Below, one piece after another: positions 12,116 to 24,329 of a stretch of 64,000 bases of DNA. The first letter of the stretch is position 1. Every line of letters starts with the position of its first letter. The DNA comes from Neoceratodus forsteri (taxonomy: Eukaryota > Chordata > Ceratodontiformes > Ceratodontidae), in NCBI GenBank assembly GCA_016271365.2, contig CM028131.1:287623001-287687000 (forward strand), in the 5' to 3' direction. The translations under genes and the position numbers were made by a program. A model generated the notes under the pieces. It ran no database searches. It was not told where the DNA came from and saw nothing but the letters and a program-made list of their open reading frames with translations.

Positions 12116-14512
12116 CATTGGATGAGTGTGTCTTTTATTGTTTTATTTAAATTGAAACATGTCTGTCATTCCTCAGACCCAGCCCCCTGAGGAAGACCCT
12201 GTGTTGGTCTGAAGTGCTGGGGATGTAAGGTACCCTCCTAGGCGACCTTGCCACAATCAATTTATTTGATACTGGAATCCAACATTTTGTCTCATCCTTG
12301 GTCGGGTGCAGAATGGACTTTCTACTTATCTTGTGCAGTTGCCTGTGACCTCTCATAACTCTCATTCGTAGCTTTGCCACTCATGAGGTTACTTGAGGTC
12401 ACAGGCAATTGCACAAGATAAATGTGTTATCATACACTCACCCCCACATATCCCTTATTTATTCTATACCTGGATTAAGTCGGGGCTGGACCCACTGGCC
12501 ACCACTTTGTGCTTCCATTCAATGTTCTACATTTTATATAGAACAACAGTAAAGTTCCCCAGTGAGAAATGCCCATCCAAAGTGGTGGCCCAAAAGTTCT
12601 GAAAATAGGAATGAAATGTGATTACAGCATAGAGACTTTCATGCCCAGTAAAAACATAAGCTCATAAATATTAATTCCTGGTCCATTGGCCATGCGGCTG
12701 ATATGTGAAGGCAGAGGGTGGTACCCATATGATAATGCATAACTGTGAAGGTGCTGCTGATATCATGATCCGATAGAGTCCACTCACAGGCTGGAGACTG
12801 CAATAACACTGATTCAGAGTTACAGTGTTACAATACTAATACCTGTAAAAAAAGAAATAACATAAGAAAGTAACCCTTTGGTGAGGAAGGCTCATTGCAG
12901 AGTGATAGTACTCCGAAGAAAGCTTAGCATCATGATGTCAGATCCTATAGAATTAATGGCATGGTTTTGGAAGCTACCTACAGTCACTGCCTGCTCCAAT
13001 GACTAACACCTATACTTATACTTTAACATAGCATATTTAATTTTATGCACTTTTGTGTTAACTGATGAGAATTGTTAAACCCATTTAGTACTATTGGAGA
13101 AAATCTGCCCCAAATATATATAGCCCATCTGACAACCAGGAGATTACAAATTTGACTGTGTTTAAATAAATAAAAAAGTGTGTCATTCATTCAGAAGTTC
13201 AAAACCTCTGCAGATACAGGGAGGAGTATATTCAATGGTACACAGCCTCAAGGCTTTCATAAGCATGGCTGTTGGACGTCACTCCTTCAGTGACATCAGA
13301 AACTGACTCACTTGACCAGACTTTTGGGGGCGGGGGGAATATCCGAGCTGACTGTCTCAAAGAGATCCATTTATGGAGGCATGGACCATCAGTCTGAACA
13401 AAAAAGACAACTGGAGACATATTTTTTCTTGTTAATATGATTAATTTTATTACACTATCATAAGAAATACTGGTGGAAATAAGATTTTCCATATAATGTT
13501 CACTACTGATCTTTAAGCCACATAATACATGTAGACCTAAAACCAAGTATCTGCCAGAGAAATACTTAATTCAGGCAACCAAATGTCTTTTCAGTTCAAC
13601 TGGTATCACAATAGACTGATGTCCATCATGGGCACTGTGGAGCCCAAACAAGATGCCTCTTAAGCTATCATCGCCTTCCCTCTCACTTCTAAATCCAGCT
13701 AAATATTTTGGCAAACCTGGCCAGGCCTCTTGAGAGGAATTCTGGGCCCTAGAGAAAGTTCAGACTCTGGGTCCCCTACCAGCTCGCAGCCCCTTCCCTG
13801 CACACAGTATGCTGGGAGGCCTGGGCCCTTCTTGGTGCTGGGCCCTGGGAATTATCCCCTGCTCCCCAACCCTCTCAAGGGCCCTGAACCTGGCTCTACT
13901 ACTTGCTACACCCCACCCTCACTGTCCCTCCTGTTCTGGTTTCATCTTGACATGGATTTCAGTTATTGTAAGAGTTTTTAAGTAGTGATAGAAATTTTTA
14001 TTTCTTTTCTGTGCATTATACTGACCTCTCCTTTTTCTTTCTCTTGTTTCATATGTTAGCATACCTATAAGAAGCATCTGACTTATGGAAGATATGTTTC
14101 CAAGTTGCCATGCAACTTGATGATTTTTTTGAGCAAAGATAAACCAAAAAGAGTCTTGTCACTGATGAACTGAAGCTACATGTTCTTCTGACTTGAGAAA
14201 GGATATAAACAGTTTTTGGACTTTTGAATGAAAATAAATCACAGCATAAATAACAGCACACATACGATGCTGTTGTTTGAAATCAGAGTGGTAGGAAATG
14301 AACTAAGTACCACTGACGAGGGGTTTGACAACTAGTTACTGACAACTTTCTTAATTTTTCTTCAAATTTAAGTTTAGTGTAGTTAGGTATATTTTGCTTG
14401 TATAGTTAGTATTTCTCTATGGGATGTGTTTTTTATAGTGATTTTTCAATATTTGGCATTATCACTTTAAGTGGCTTTATATATAATATGATTAGATGAT
14501 GTCATGCTTACA
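12116..14512. other. Non-coding stretch without a recognisable gene
   Basis: About 2.4 kb between L1 copy B and the next CR1. It contains one strong palindrome (listed separately), a C/T-rich patch near 13,720-13,950 and otherwise AT-rich sequence with many stops on both strands. Short open frames here have no family resemblance that I can name. I see no splice-bounded exon or RNA gene. Confidence 0.6.
12326..12422. repeat. Palindromic hairpin repeat, copy 1
   Basis: The left arm (12,326-12,352) and right arm (about 12,394-12,422) are near-perfect reverse complements: TTATCTTGTGCAGTTGCC pairs with GGCAATTGCACAAGATAA. The loop contains a TCATTCGTAGCTTTGCCACT-like segment that recurs in the loop of the hairpin at 33,653-33,785. 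The pair is best explained as a small non-autonomous foldback (MITE-like) family. Confidence 0.7.
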
Positions 14513-14972
14513 TAGAAACATAGAAATTGTCAGCAGATAAGGACCGCCAGGCACATCTAGTCTTCCCGTAAACCCTGCTCTTGTTTGCGGCCTCTGACCC
14601 TACCTGATCAATGGCTTTTCAGCACTCCTTCCCACCTCTAAGGTTCCCTTATGCCTGTCCCAGACATTTCAAATCCCTCCACTGTGGTTGCTCCCACAAG
14701 CTCCTGTGGCAAACTATTCCATCTGTCTAACACTCTCTCTGTGAAGAAAAACTTCCTCATATTTCCTCTAAACCTGCCACCTTCCAATTTCATGTCATGC
14801 ACCCTCGCTCTTGAACTCCTCCTATATTGGAAGATGTCACCCCCTGAATCTTGTTTACTGTATGCCCTTAAGGTACTTCAACATTTCTATAATGTCACCC
14901 CAATACCTCTTCTCCTCCAGCGAGTACATATTGAGGTTGTTTTATCTCTCTGCATATGTTTTCTGGTGCAAG

Positions 14973-14977
14973 CCCTG
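14973..14977. repeat. Target-site duplication, left (CCCTG)
   Basis: A 5-bp direct repeat immediately before the solo LTR, identical to 16,181-16,185. Confidence 0.85.
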
Positions 14978-16180
14978 TGTCACGAGCCCCTGGCCCCAAA
15001 CCTCGGGCAGCCCGGCAGGACCTTCTGTTTGCAGAGATGATCCCCCTTTTTAAGAACTCGTGAGCAGGAGTAAGGGTTCAGTAAGACTTACCAGCCTTCC
15101 TTTTCCCAGTGGGAGGGTGGATTCTGTAGTTTTGAGTTCCCATGACTCTGCACTATTTTCAGTATTTGAATCCCAGCACGGCCACTGGCCAAGTCTTGCC
15201 TAGGTAGTTTTACATGATAGCTGAGCGGTTCTGTCTAGTCAGGTACACAGTCTTTTCAAAACTCTTCTTTTTAAAATGTTAAATCACACAATCAGACCCC
15301 AGGCAGAGTTAATAAGAAAATCATACAAGTTTACTTAACATAAAAGAAATACAGAAAAGTCTACAGTTTAGAAGAACTTTGACATGCAGACAATGTCAAA
15401 AGTAAAACTGGATGATTTACAGACAACACTAGCTACTGTATTCTAAACTATACCTTGTTTGAATGTTAGAGTTCAGACAAGATTTACGTATTCTTGTGAA
15501 GGTAACAGTCATTAGGCAGAAGAGTTGTAGCAAGCTGTGTTCCAGTTCTCTGGATGTCCTTTTAAAAGACTCCAGGTACTTCCTTGGTAAAAAGTCTTGG
15601 TTTCCAAAATTCTGACTTAAAATCAGAATTTTCTGTTCAGTATGTGAACAGTCAAATTCCCACACACTCAGATCTGGTTTTAGAGATTTTTCCAGGCCTG
15701 CACATATATTTTCTGATGTAAAAGTATATACCAGCTCGATCAGACAACCTGACTCTAACCTAAACGCTATTCAACTGCTCTGAGTTCAAAATGTGTGTTC
15801 TATACATACAGGCTGGTCATCTTCAAGCCTCACCCAGAGTGTGATGGAGTGCAACAGTGTACCTTTCCCGGTAGGTGTCACTGTGGTTCAATGTCAACCC
15901 CAGTGACATCTGGTCCATGCATTTGGCTTAACCCCTGACCCCTTCCTGTCATGGAAAGCTAGATACCCAGTTATCTCTAAGAGTTATGTTTTTCTGGTTC
16001 AATAAAATGGTTTCCCTTATCTGGAGATGTACCAGATCCACCCTAACCATTAGAACAATGAAGATTATTTTTGTAACGTCATTCCTAAAGCCTTTTAAAG
16101 AGACAGTGTCTTAATTTTAAGTACATTGCAGCATATACAATATGACCCCACATAAATGGATATAGGCCTATCATGCAACA
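14978..16180. mobile_element. Solo LTR, 1,203 bp, inside CR1
   Basis: The sequence starts TGTCACGAG and ends ATGCAACA, giving the TG...CA ends of an LTR. It is flanked by identical 5-bp duplications, CCCTG at 14,973-14,977 and 16,181-16,185. Removing the insert and one duplication restores a continuous CR1 sequence, which confirms a real insertion. No internal coding region is present, so it is a recombined solo LTR. An AATAAA at 16,001-16,006 tentatively suggests plus orientation. It does not share the TGTAACCC ends of the Gypsy LTRs elsewhere in the window. Confidence 0.88.
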
Positions 16181-16185
16181 CCCTG
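16181..16185. repeat. Target-site duplication, right (CCCTG)
   Basis: A 5-bp direct repeat immediately after the solo LTR, identical to 14,973-14,977. Confidence 0.85.
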
Positions 16186-16794
16186 TACCATTTTTGTCAC
16201 CTTTCTCTGGACCGCTTCCACCCTGTCAACATCCTTACAAAGGTGAGGCCTCCAGAATTGCACACAGTACTCTAGGTGAGGCCTCACTGGTGTTTTATAC
16301 AATGGCATCACCACCTTCTGCTAGTGATACCTCTGCCTATGCACCCCAGCATGCCACTGGCCCTCCTGCAGCCTTTGTACTCTGCTTAGGCATCTTTAGG
16401 TCATCTGAAATGATAACCCCCAAATACCTTTCTGCCTTGGTGATCGTCAACAACTCAACAACTCCCTCCATCCTTCATCTGCAAACAGGCAGACCTTTCC
16501 CTCCAGCCCTTCCATAATGTCATTCATGAAGACATTAAACAGGACTGGTCCAAGGATTGATCCCTGAGGTGCCCCACTGGTCACCCCCTCTTCCTGAACT
16601 GAATCCACTTTAACATCACCCTCTGCCTCCTGTCCATTAATCAGTTCCTAACCCAGTTTACCACCTTGTGTCCCATGCCCAGAGTACCCATCTTGTTAAT
16701 CAGCCTTTTATGTGGGATGGTGTTGAAGGCCTTGCTAAAATCGAGGTAGGCGACGTCCACTGCTCCCCTCTGATTTACCTCCTTTGTCACCCAG

Positions 16795-17489
16795 TCAAAA
16801 AAAATCTATCAAATTCATCTGACATGACCTCCCTGCTATGAATCCATGTTGCCTTGGATCCTGGGCACCGCTGGATTCCAAGTCTGCCACTATTCTTTCT
16901 TTAAGCAGTGCCTTCATGATCTTACCCACTACTGAGGTGAGGCTGATCAGTCTGTAGTTCTTGACCTCCTCCCTGCTACCATTTTTGTGTAGAGGGACTA
17001 TATGTGCCCTCCTCCAGTCCTCTGGAACCACTCCTGTGTTGAGTGACTCAGTGAACATGACTGCCAGAGGTACTGCTAGCTCTCTTCGCAGCTCCCTTAA
17101 TATTCTTGGTTGCATGCCATCTGGCCCCATTGTTTTGTCCACCTTCAGTTTTGTGAGCTCCTCCAGGACTCTCTCCACTGTGAATGGACTTGTGTTTACC
17201 TCTTTCTTCCTTCGTATCTGTTACCCAACTGTGGCCTCTGATCCTCCCCCTCTTCAGTAAATACTGAACAGGAGTATTTGTCCAATATTTCTGCCTTTTC
17301 CAGGTCTTCCTCCTTACACTTCCCTGTATTCCCCCTGAGCCTCACAATCTCCTCCACTTTCCTTCTTTCTCTGATGTACCTATAGAATGTCTTGTCCCCT
17401 TTCTTCACCATCTGTGCTAATCTTTTCGCAGTCTGCACCTGTGTGCTTCTAACAGCATTCCATGCTTCCTTTAGACACTTTAGGTACAC
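16795..17489 (-). pseudogene. CR1 ORF2, linker and RT N-terminus
   Basis: The frame at 17,196-17,489 carries the basic linker typical of CR1 (KGDKTFYRYIRERRK, LRGNTGK). The frame at 16,795-17,178 carries the RT N-terminus with KVDKTMGPDGMQPRILREL, EDWRRAHIVPLHKNGSREE and [16 protein letters not shown], ending QHGFIAGRSCQMNLIDFF. A frameshift separates the two near 17,180-17,196. RT catalytic blocks downstream (16,180-16,790) are in broken frames. Not functional. Confidence 0.88.
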
Positions 17490-17490
17490 T

Positions 17491-17821
17491 TCCCTGTCCT
17501 CTTCAATACTAGACTATTTAATCAACATTCCCGATTGTGCTTTTCATTCCCCTTGAGAAAGTATCTGGGTAGGTATGAGACTCATTGGGGGCCCTTTTTG
17601 GAGGCTGTGTTTGGGTTGCACTTAGAGCTTATGCACTTTCTGAAATGCAAGTAAATAATTATTTTGAATGGCACACTTCTGTGGCTTTCAGCTATATTTC
17701 TGGTGTGAGTGAGTTCAAGATGGCCAATATTTACTTTATACTCTTATTGTACAAAACTCGACAGCTAAACAGGTCAAGTAAACTTTTCACTATTTTCCAC
17801 AAACCTTAATCACTAAAACTG
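17491..17821. other. Gap between CR1 and Gypsy element 1
   Basis: About 330 bp with no recognised gene or repeat edge. The first tens of bases may still be CR1 linker. The last four bases (17,818-17,821, ACTG) are the left target duplication of Gypsy element 1. Confidence 0.6.
17818..17821. repeat. Target-site duplication, left (ACTG)
   Basis: Four bases directly before the 3' LTR of Gypsy element 1, identical to 27,593-27,596. Confidence 0.8.
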
Positions 17822-19442
17822 TGTAACCCCTAGATGGTGCTATCCCAGGGGCTACTACCCCTGCCTGATTTGCCACTAACAGGTTGAGGGGCCTGGATCC
17901 AATGGCGGGTGCCTCCACCCAGAGGTCAGGGTTTGCAATAGTTAAACTAACTTGGTCACAGCCCTCTGGGACACTGCAACCCCCCTTTCTTCCCACTAGT
18001 GGCCCACACAATATATCAGAATTACCTTCACAGTATACACTTACCCCCAGGTCTGGTTCCGGCACTGGGACCTCCTGTGAAATGAGATACAGTGCAACAA
18101 TCACAGTACAGTACTTTAACATAGACAAATACCTCAGGCAGTATAACTTTGCTGAAACAAGCAGCTCTGATTTATTTAGGGATATAACAAGGACAGGGAA
18201 ATCAGGTTAATTAGCTTATCACTCTAATAATCTACCTTATGGCTCTGTGCACAGGCCTATCCCTATCAGTTACTGTCCCTGGGTACCCAAGCCCTAGTGG
18301 CTAGTCCAAACCGTGGCAGCTGGTAGGGCCCTTTCACACAGAGAAAAGGAGAATTAAACAGTCAGCAGTACAGTAATTCCATTTGGATTTAATGGTGGAA
18401 TTCAACAGGGAGCAACCCTGAATTAGTACTCACGACCTCCAAATAAGATAGGGTCCTTCAATGTCAGCAGGGCTCACTTGAGGTACACAAACCTCTTCAC
18501 ACATCCATATAAAAGAAAGTACTATACCAGGCAGGCTGCATCTGTATCCCGATCGCAATTACTGCACAATACCCGGAGAACACACAGCAGATTCAGTTCC
18601 TGACAGACCGAGTGCAATTTTCAGCAATTCTTCCAGTCTTCTACAGGGTGAGCCTGGTTTCTACTCTTCAGAGATCCTTTGATTCTTTTCACAGGATGGA
18701 TTCAGTCCTAACAAGCTGTTACACAAGCTGCAGACGGAACTCTGGGCCTTACACGTTTTTGACTAAAACTGCACACTGAAAAGCACAGGGCTCCTTCCTT
18801 CTTCACTGCCAAAGCTCAACTGGAAGCTCCAACCGACAAAACTGGGCACTTCCTTTGAGTTCCTCCCAGTTCTTGACTGGATTGGCTGTCACTCACAATA
18901 GACTGCTGCTGTTGGTCCAAAAGGCACTGAAGTCTAAACTACATCTCCCAGAGTCACTGCCCATACAATCCTCTTGTGGCTGGCTCAGATTATGAGTCCA
19001 AGTTCTGATTCGTCCAAGGCACCATTTTAGAGCTAGCTTACCCCACACTGATTGGTCCAGTTCAGCAGTTCAAAACTAGAATGGGGAACTAGCAGACACA
19101 GTTCTGACTGCAAAGAAAGCAGGTTAGACAAACTGTAATTTCATTATTACTCTAAATAATTTCTGGCAAACAGTTGCATCTTTCAGATAGGTTCCCTTTG
19201 CACTCTAGTGACTGCAAAAATGAAGTGAATTGGCAGCAGCTCAAGTGGTACTCAGAGAAGCACACAGTCCCCCCATACAAATTAATTATGTCTGCAAGCA
19301 GACAGCTCTTAAAGAGACAGTACCAGAGGCTCTAAAAACACTCACTGATAAATGGCTTAAATGCCAAACACCATTCAGGCTTGGAGCATTCAAGCAAGCT
19401 CCTGGAAGTCTTTTGGGAACCCCCATTTGCAGGGGGGTTACA
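17822..19442 (-). repeat. 3' LTR of Gypsy element 1
   Basis: 1,621 bp, TGTAACCCC at the low end and GGGGTTACA at the high end. Differences from the other LTR are mostly 1-3 bp indels, many in homopolymers: runs of C near 17,980, runs of G near 18,195 and 18,325. Minus-sense CCAAT motifs (ATTGG on plus) occur near 18,892 and 19,052. Confidence 0.93.
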
Positions 19443-20289
19443 CCCTTCCTGGCCTGGGAAAGCTTGACGTCCGCGTCAAGCAAGTACCCATAAGTTTCAA
19501 CTGCAACCATATACATTTGCATTAGGCTAGCATATGTAATCATCAGTCAATATATCATTTTACCAAGAACACATTTCTGAAACATTGCAGTCGTCACTCT
19601 TTACACAGTATTACATACACATTGTACCATAACTCAGTTATTACCTCTTGTACATGAAACCTGAAGAGAGGGGCCCTTCCTATCAGTTACCTTGGGGCTG
19701 GACGGGGCAAGGCACCATACTTAGAGGGCAACACAAGTAACTTGAGTTAGCACTGACGCTCAGTTTGGGCAATGAGCCTGGGACACATACACTCTTTATG
19801 GACAACATTGAGAGGCAAATCCACAGGCCTCCCAAGGGAATCATAACTGAGGTGCACCACAGGCTTTACAGCTCGACCAGTCTTTCTAGGGGAACTGTTA
19901 CAGTCTCTGCACTCTGAGCCTCATTTTCAGCATTGTCCACACTTGTCAGGGAGTCTCCATGGGGGTAGAGAGGCTAGAACTTGGGGCACTTTCAGCTCCA
20001 GGAGTTACAGTTTCTGGAGTCCACAACATTTGGCTCGCATGGAGAGCTTTCGGACACTGGCAGTGGACTGTCAGGGCACTCAAAATACTCTTCTTGTTCA
20101 GGTGTATCACCAGTCTGCCCCAATCTATCATTTCCTCCCTGAAAGCTCAAACAGTTCAACCATGCACAATGATTCCATTTCATCTGATCTGATGCTTTGC
20201 ACTTCACTTTCTGGGAGCATTGGCTCCAGGGATGAAGCTGGGGCTTAAACAGTCCAGAAGGCCCAGCTTTGTCTCCAGTATTGACTAGG
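19443..20289 (-). other. Gypsy element 1 region between pol and 3' LTR
   Basis: About 850 bp. The first bases beside the LTR read, on the minus strand, CCAGGAAGGG, a short polypurine tract suitable for plus-strand priming. The segment AAAGCTTGACGTCC just inside is conserved in Gypsy element 2 (near 45,594), supporting homology of the two 3' ends. Minus frames at 19,992-20,207 are rich in E, D, S and P and probably belong to the pol C-terminal tail. I see no envelope signature. Confidence 0.6.
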
Positions 20290-23200
20290 GATTGCCCGAA
20301 ACAATTGACTCAGTTCGTAAGAAGGATAGTATTCAAAGTCACTCTCACTTTCTTCCGATATGGACTGACAGTCATGCTCAACTGGGACTTGTGGAGGAAC
20401 ACTTTAACTTTGCTTCTGTAGGTGCAGACTTTCTTGATCTTTTCTTAGCAGCAGCTCTAGTCACTGGTCCAGAGGGGCATCTTCTAGGGCTCAGACTCAA
20501 TTAAGATTTGTCCAATGGGCAGTAAATGATTTCTATGCATTGTTTTACATCTTTGAATTATTCTCAGGCCTTACTTTGTACACTGGCAGATCATCTAGTT
20601 TGCCCACTACAATGTGAGGAGATGGTGCCATCTGTCAGCAATCTTGTGCTTGCCATGCAATCCCAGATTTCTTAGCAATACCGATCTCCCTCCTGGAGTT
20701 CCTGTGCTTTCACCTTTTATCATACCTTTCTTTGTTGGCCAGATTTCTTTTGGCAGCCATGGTTTGAGCCAGTTGGTACGCATGAGTTAGCTGGGCCTTT
20801 AACTTTTGCACATACTGTAAATAGTTTTCAGCCTGAACCCCATCAGAGAGACCCCAAAACACACATCTACTGGTAGTCGAGCTTCTCTTCCAAACATCAG
20901 GCGTAGGGGAGAATCAGTGGCATCACTTTGGTGCATTATAAGCATGTACCAGGGTGCTAATTTGTTGGCTCCATCTAGGCTTGTCCTTTGGGTGCAGGGT
21001 GCCTAGCATATCTAGCAAAGTGCGGTTGAAAACGTTCAGGCTGTGGGTCCCCTGGGGTGGTAAGGAGTGGTTCTGGACTTCGCACTCCCCACAGAGAAAG
21101 CATCTCTTTGATCAGGCGACTCTCAAAGTCTCTCCCTGATCAGAATGGATTCTTTGTGGAGCCCCATAGTGAACAAAAAGTTTTCTACAAGTACTTTGGC
21201 CACAGTGGATGCTTTCTGGTCTTTGGTGGGGAAAGCTTGGGCATATCTCGTGAAATGGTCAGTGACCACCAGCACATTACTGATATTTCTTTGATCTGAC
21301 TCCAGACTTAGAAAATCAATACAGACCAGCTCCATGGGTGCACTGGTGGTAATGTTAACAAGGGGGGCAGCCCTCTGGGGCAAGCTTTCCTCTGTAAGCA
21401 GCGACTACAAGTTCGAATGTGTTGCTCCACATCAGCCCCATCTTAGGCCAATAGAATCTGGATCTCACCAAGTCAAGTGTTCTGTCTATACCAAGGTGCC
21501 CATGTGGTTGTGCAAGGACCTCAGTACTGAGTCTCGAAAGGCATGGGCAGCACTAGTTGTTGTTTGTCTACTTGTCCCCTCTGTCTACTGTTTCTCTGTA
21601 TAACAGTTTATTGATCAGTTTCAACTTAGGACCTTCTTTGTATAACAGTGCAGTTCTCAAATCAGTGGAGCGTAATTTGGACACATCTTTTCCTGCATAG
21701 AGGGCTTCTAAAGCTGCTTTGATCATGGGATCGCGGGATTGAGCCCACGAATACTGTCATTGTCCAGCTGAGGCAGTGCACCAATGTCTATTGCAGAAAA
21801 GTGGCAATAAGCAGCAGGTATGCAATTCTCAGAGGCTCCCAAGCAATCCACCATGCAGTCCACTGCGTCCGTGGACATTGTTCCTCCCTGTCAAACTTCG
21901 GCAGAGTGCCCGAATGTCAGGTTCTGCCAATCGGACCCAATCATTCTGGGGAACAGACTCCGGGAGAGCATCAGCATCTATGTGGTTCAGACCTGCTCGG
22001 TATTCGAGAGCATAGTCATATGTAGATAATGCAGAAAGCCACCTATGGCCAGTGGCATCCAACTTAGCTGAGGTCTGCACATAGGTCAAAGGATTATTGT
22101 CAGTTTTACTAGTATTTTAGCCCCATACAAGTACTCATGGAATTGGTCAACAATAGCCCACTTCAAAGCTAGGAACTCTAACTTATGTACAGGATAGTTC
22201 TTTTGGATGGGGTCAGGCTTCTACTGGCAAAGGCCACTGGTCTCAGGCCATTCTCGTGCTCTTGGTACAACACAGCCCCAACCCTTGCAAGCTAGCATCA
22301 GTGTGCAGGACGTAAGGTTTTCTTGGATCGGCATAGGCCAGCACTGGAGCATGGGTAAGTTGATATATGATCTCATGAAAAGCAGTCTCACAATCAGGAG
22401 TCCAGCGGCCCCAAATACTTCACTCGGATGAAAATACACTCTTTCAGTCTTGAGGGACGCTGACTTTTGGTATTTTTTGTGGGTTGGGGGATACCCTTGA
22501 GTAAGGTTAAGTAAAGGGCGGATCACTCTTGAATAGTCCTTGATGAGGCGCCGATAATAACCACAGAATCCCAGGAATCTTTGCAGTTCTTTTAGATTTT
22601 TGGGCTGTGGCCAGGTGGTCAAGGCCTCAACTTTACTTGGGTCGGTCTCTATTCCCTCGGTGGATACTATGTGTCCCACATACTTTACTGATGTTTGAAA
22701 GAATTGACACTTATCAATGGACAGTTTAAGGCCAAAGTCCTCCAGTCGGTCCAATACCTTAAATAATCTGCTCTCATGTTCCTCCAGTGAGCTGCCAAAC
22801 ACAATAACATCATCTAGGTATACCAGGCACTCTAGTAAGTTCATGTCCCCCACTGCACGCTCCATCAATCGTTGAAAAGTGGCTGGGGCACCTGAAATCC
22901 CTTGAGGCATCCTCATGAATTCATAGAAGCCAAGCGGACAGATAAAGGCTGTCTTTTCCACGGTCCTCTGGGGCCGTCGGGATCTGATAGTACCCACTGC
23001 GGAGATCCAGCACAGAGAACCACTTGCTCCCGTTTAGGCAGTCCAAAGCATCCTGAATGCAGGGCATTGTGTACTGATCAGGGATAGTCCGCCGTTTAAG
23101 GTGCGATAATCCACACACATCCTTACTGTTCCATTCTTTTCCTCACTACCACAATGGGGAAGCATAAGGGCTTCTGGATTCTTGTATTACACCAGCAGCT

Positions 23201-24300
23201 AACATCTCTTGCAGATGCCGTCTCACATCATCTATGTCAGCAGGTGCCAGGCGTCGAGACCTCTCTACGAAATGGTCTTTCGTCATGCAGCGGATATTGT
23301 GCTCAGCTCCTTGCACGCATCCTACATCCCATTCCTTTAAAGAAAACACCTGGTCTCTCTGGGCAAGCTTCTCACTGATCTTCACTTTCCATTCAGCTGG
23401 CAGCGGGAGTCGCCGAAATCAAACAAGTCAGGCGTTACTCTGTCATTCTTCCTTGAACTCTTGCTGCTGGGTAGCACTGCAGTGTCTGCACAATGCACAT
23501 TAGCCAGGATGCAACCTCTGTTTACTCGAATGTCTCTTTCAGACACATTATGAACTTGGACCATTACCCTTCTGGCATAAGCATGGGCTCTAGCGGGCAA
23601 AATACTAGGCTTGACCAGCAGTCCCTCTGGCAATTTTCCATCGCCTGGTGCATCCAACATTAATATTTTATTCTTAACATCCTTTCTGATACGGACCTCT
23701 CCTGTAAGGTACACTGGGCATTTGGCCAGGATCAGAGACTCAGGATCCTTCTTCCATACAATTCGACCGGTTCCTCTGGTTCTGTTTTCAGCATCTCTCT
23801 GTGCCTCATAGGCCTTCTTAATTAAAGCCGGAACTCTTAAAGCTCTACTAGTCTTTGACCCCTGTTTTCATAACACAACTGTGCCAGCCTTCCGAACATA
23901 TGAGCATTTGTTCCAATCAACAAAGGGACACCATCATACAGTCCAGTGGGGGACACACTAAGGCTAGGGTCTCTACTTGTTAGGCCACTCCAGCCACGGA
24001 GGTGGGGAAGACAGCCAAATTCGGATATACCGGAATAGGGGTGAGCCTTCTCACTTAACCCCCATACATGCAGTCCTTCTAATGGTTGGTTGCTAAGTGC
24101 GTCTGACAAATGCTTCTGATACCAATCTTGGAACATAATTGTCACTTAGGAGCCACTGTCTAATATAGCTCTTGTAGACACTCCGTTCTCACCTTTACAG
24201 TGGTCTCCATGGAGGGACCCACTATTCTGGACCAGTCTGGAGGAGGTGAGTGGGGGCCTGGGCAACTGACCTTGCCACAAAGGACGTGAATTAGCATTTT
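20290..24300 (-). pseudogene. Gypsy element 1 pol: protease, RT, RNase H, integrase
   Basis: The protease (23,837-24,160) has LDSGS, but the next codon is TAA (24,146-24,148) before VTIM. A linker (23,382-23,714) precedes the RT (about 22,430-23,385), which has LDLRSGYYQI, FMRMPQGISGAPATFQRLM and YLDD (22,809-22,820), then ELQRFLGFCGYYRRLIKDY. RNase H lies around 21,980-22,430, ending LEYRAGLNHIDADAL. Integrase core starts near 21,335 (MELVCIDFLSLE) with VVTDHFTRYAQAFPTKDQ. The C-terminal part reaches about 20,290 (NLANKERYDKR). Domain order is that of Ty3/Gypsy. Catalytic motifs are recognisable, but several frameshifts and stops prevent expression as one protein. Confidence 0.88.
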
Positions 24301-24329
24301 TGGTGCCCTCACTGGGATCATGTCATGCA

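Larger units (their letters stand above)
14513..17490 (-). mobile_element. CR1 LINE, split by a solo LTR
   Basis: The left edge carries the reverse-complement CR1 terminus (ACATAGAAACATAGAAATTG). The minus-strand reading then gives the CR1 3' region up to 14,977, is interrupted by an LTR (14,978-16,180), and resumes at 16,181 with the rest of ORF2 up to the linker before the RT (17,196-17,489). It is longer than the other CR1 copies here but still 5'-truncated: no endonuclease is seen. Confidence 0.9.

Noticed and set aside
13730..13981. Pro-rich open frame as a host exon
   Set aside because: C-rich low-complexity composition, no recognisable domain and no conserved splice context; likely chance.
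19443..20500. Envelope gene in Gypsy element 1
   Set aside because: No signal peptide, furin-like site or membrane-anchored frame could be read between integrase and the 3' LTR; the frames look like the pol tail.
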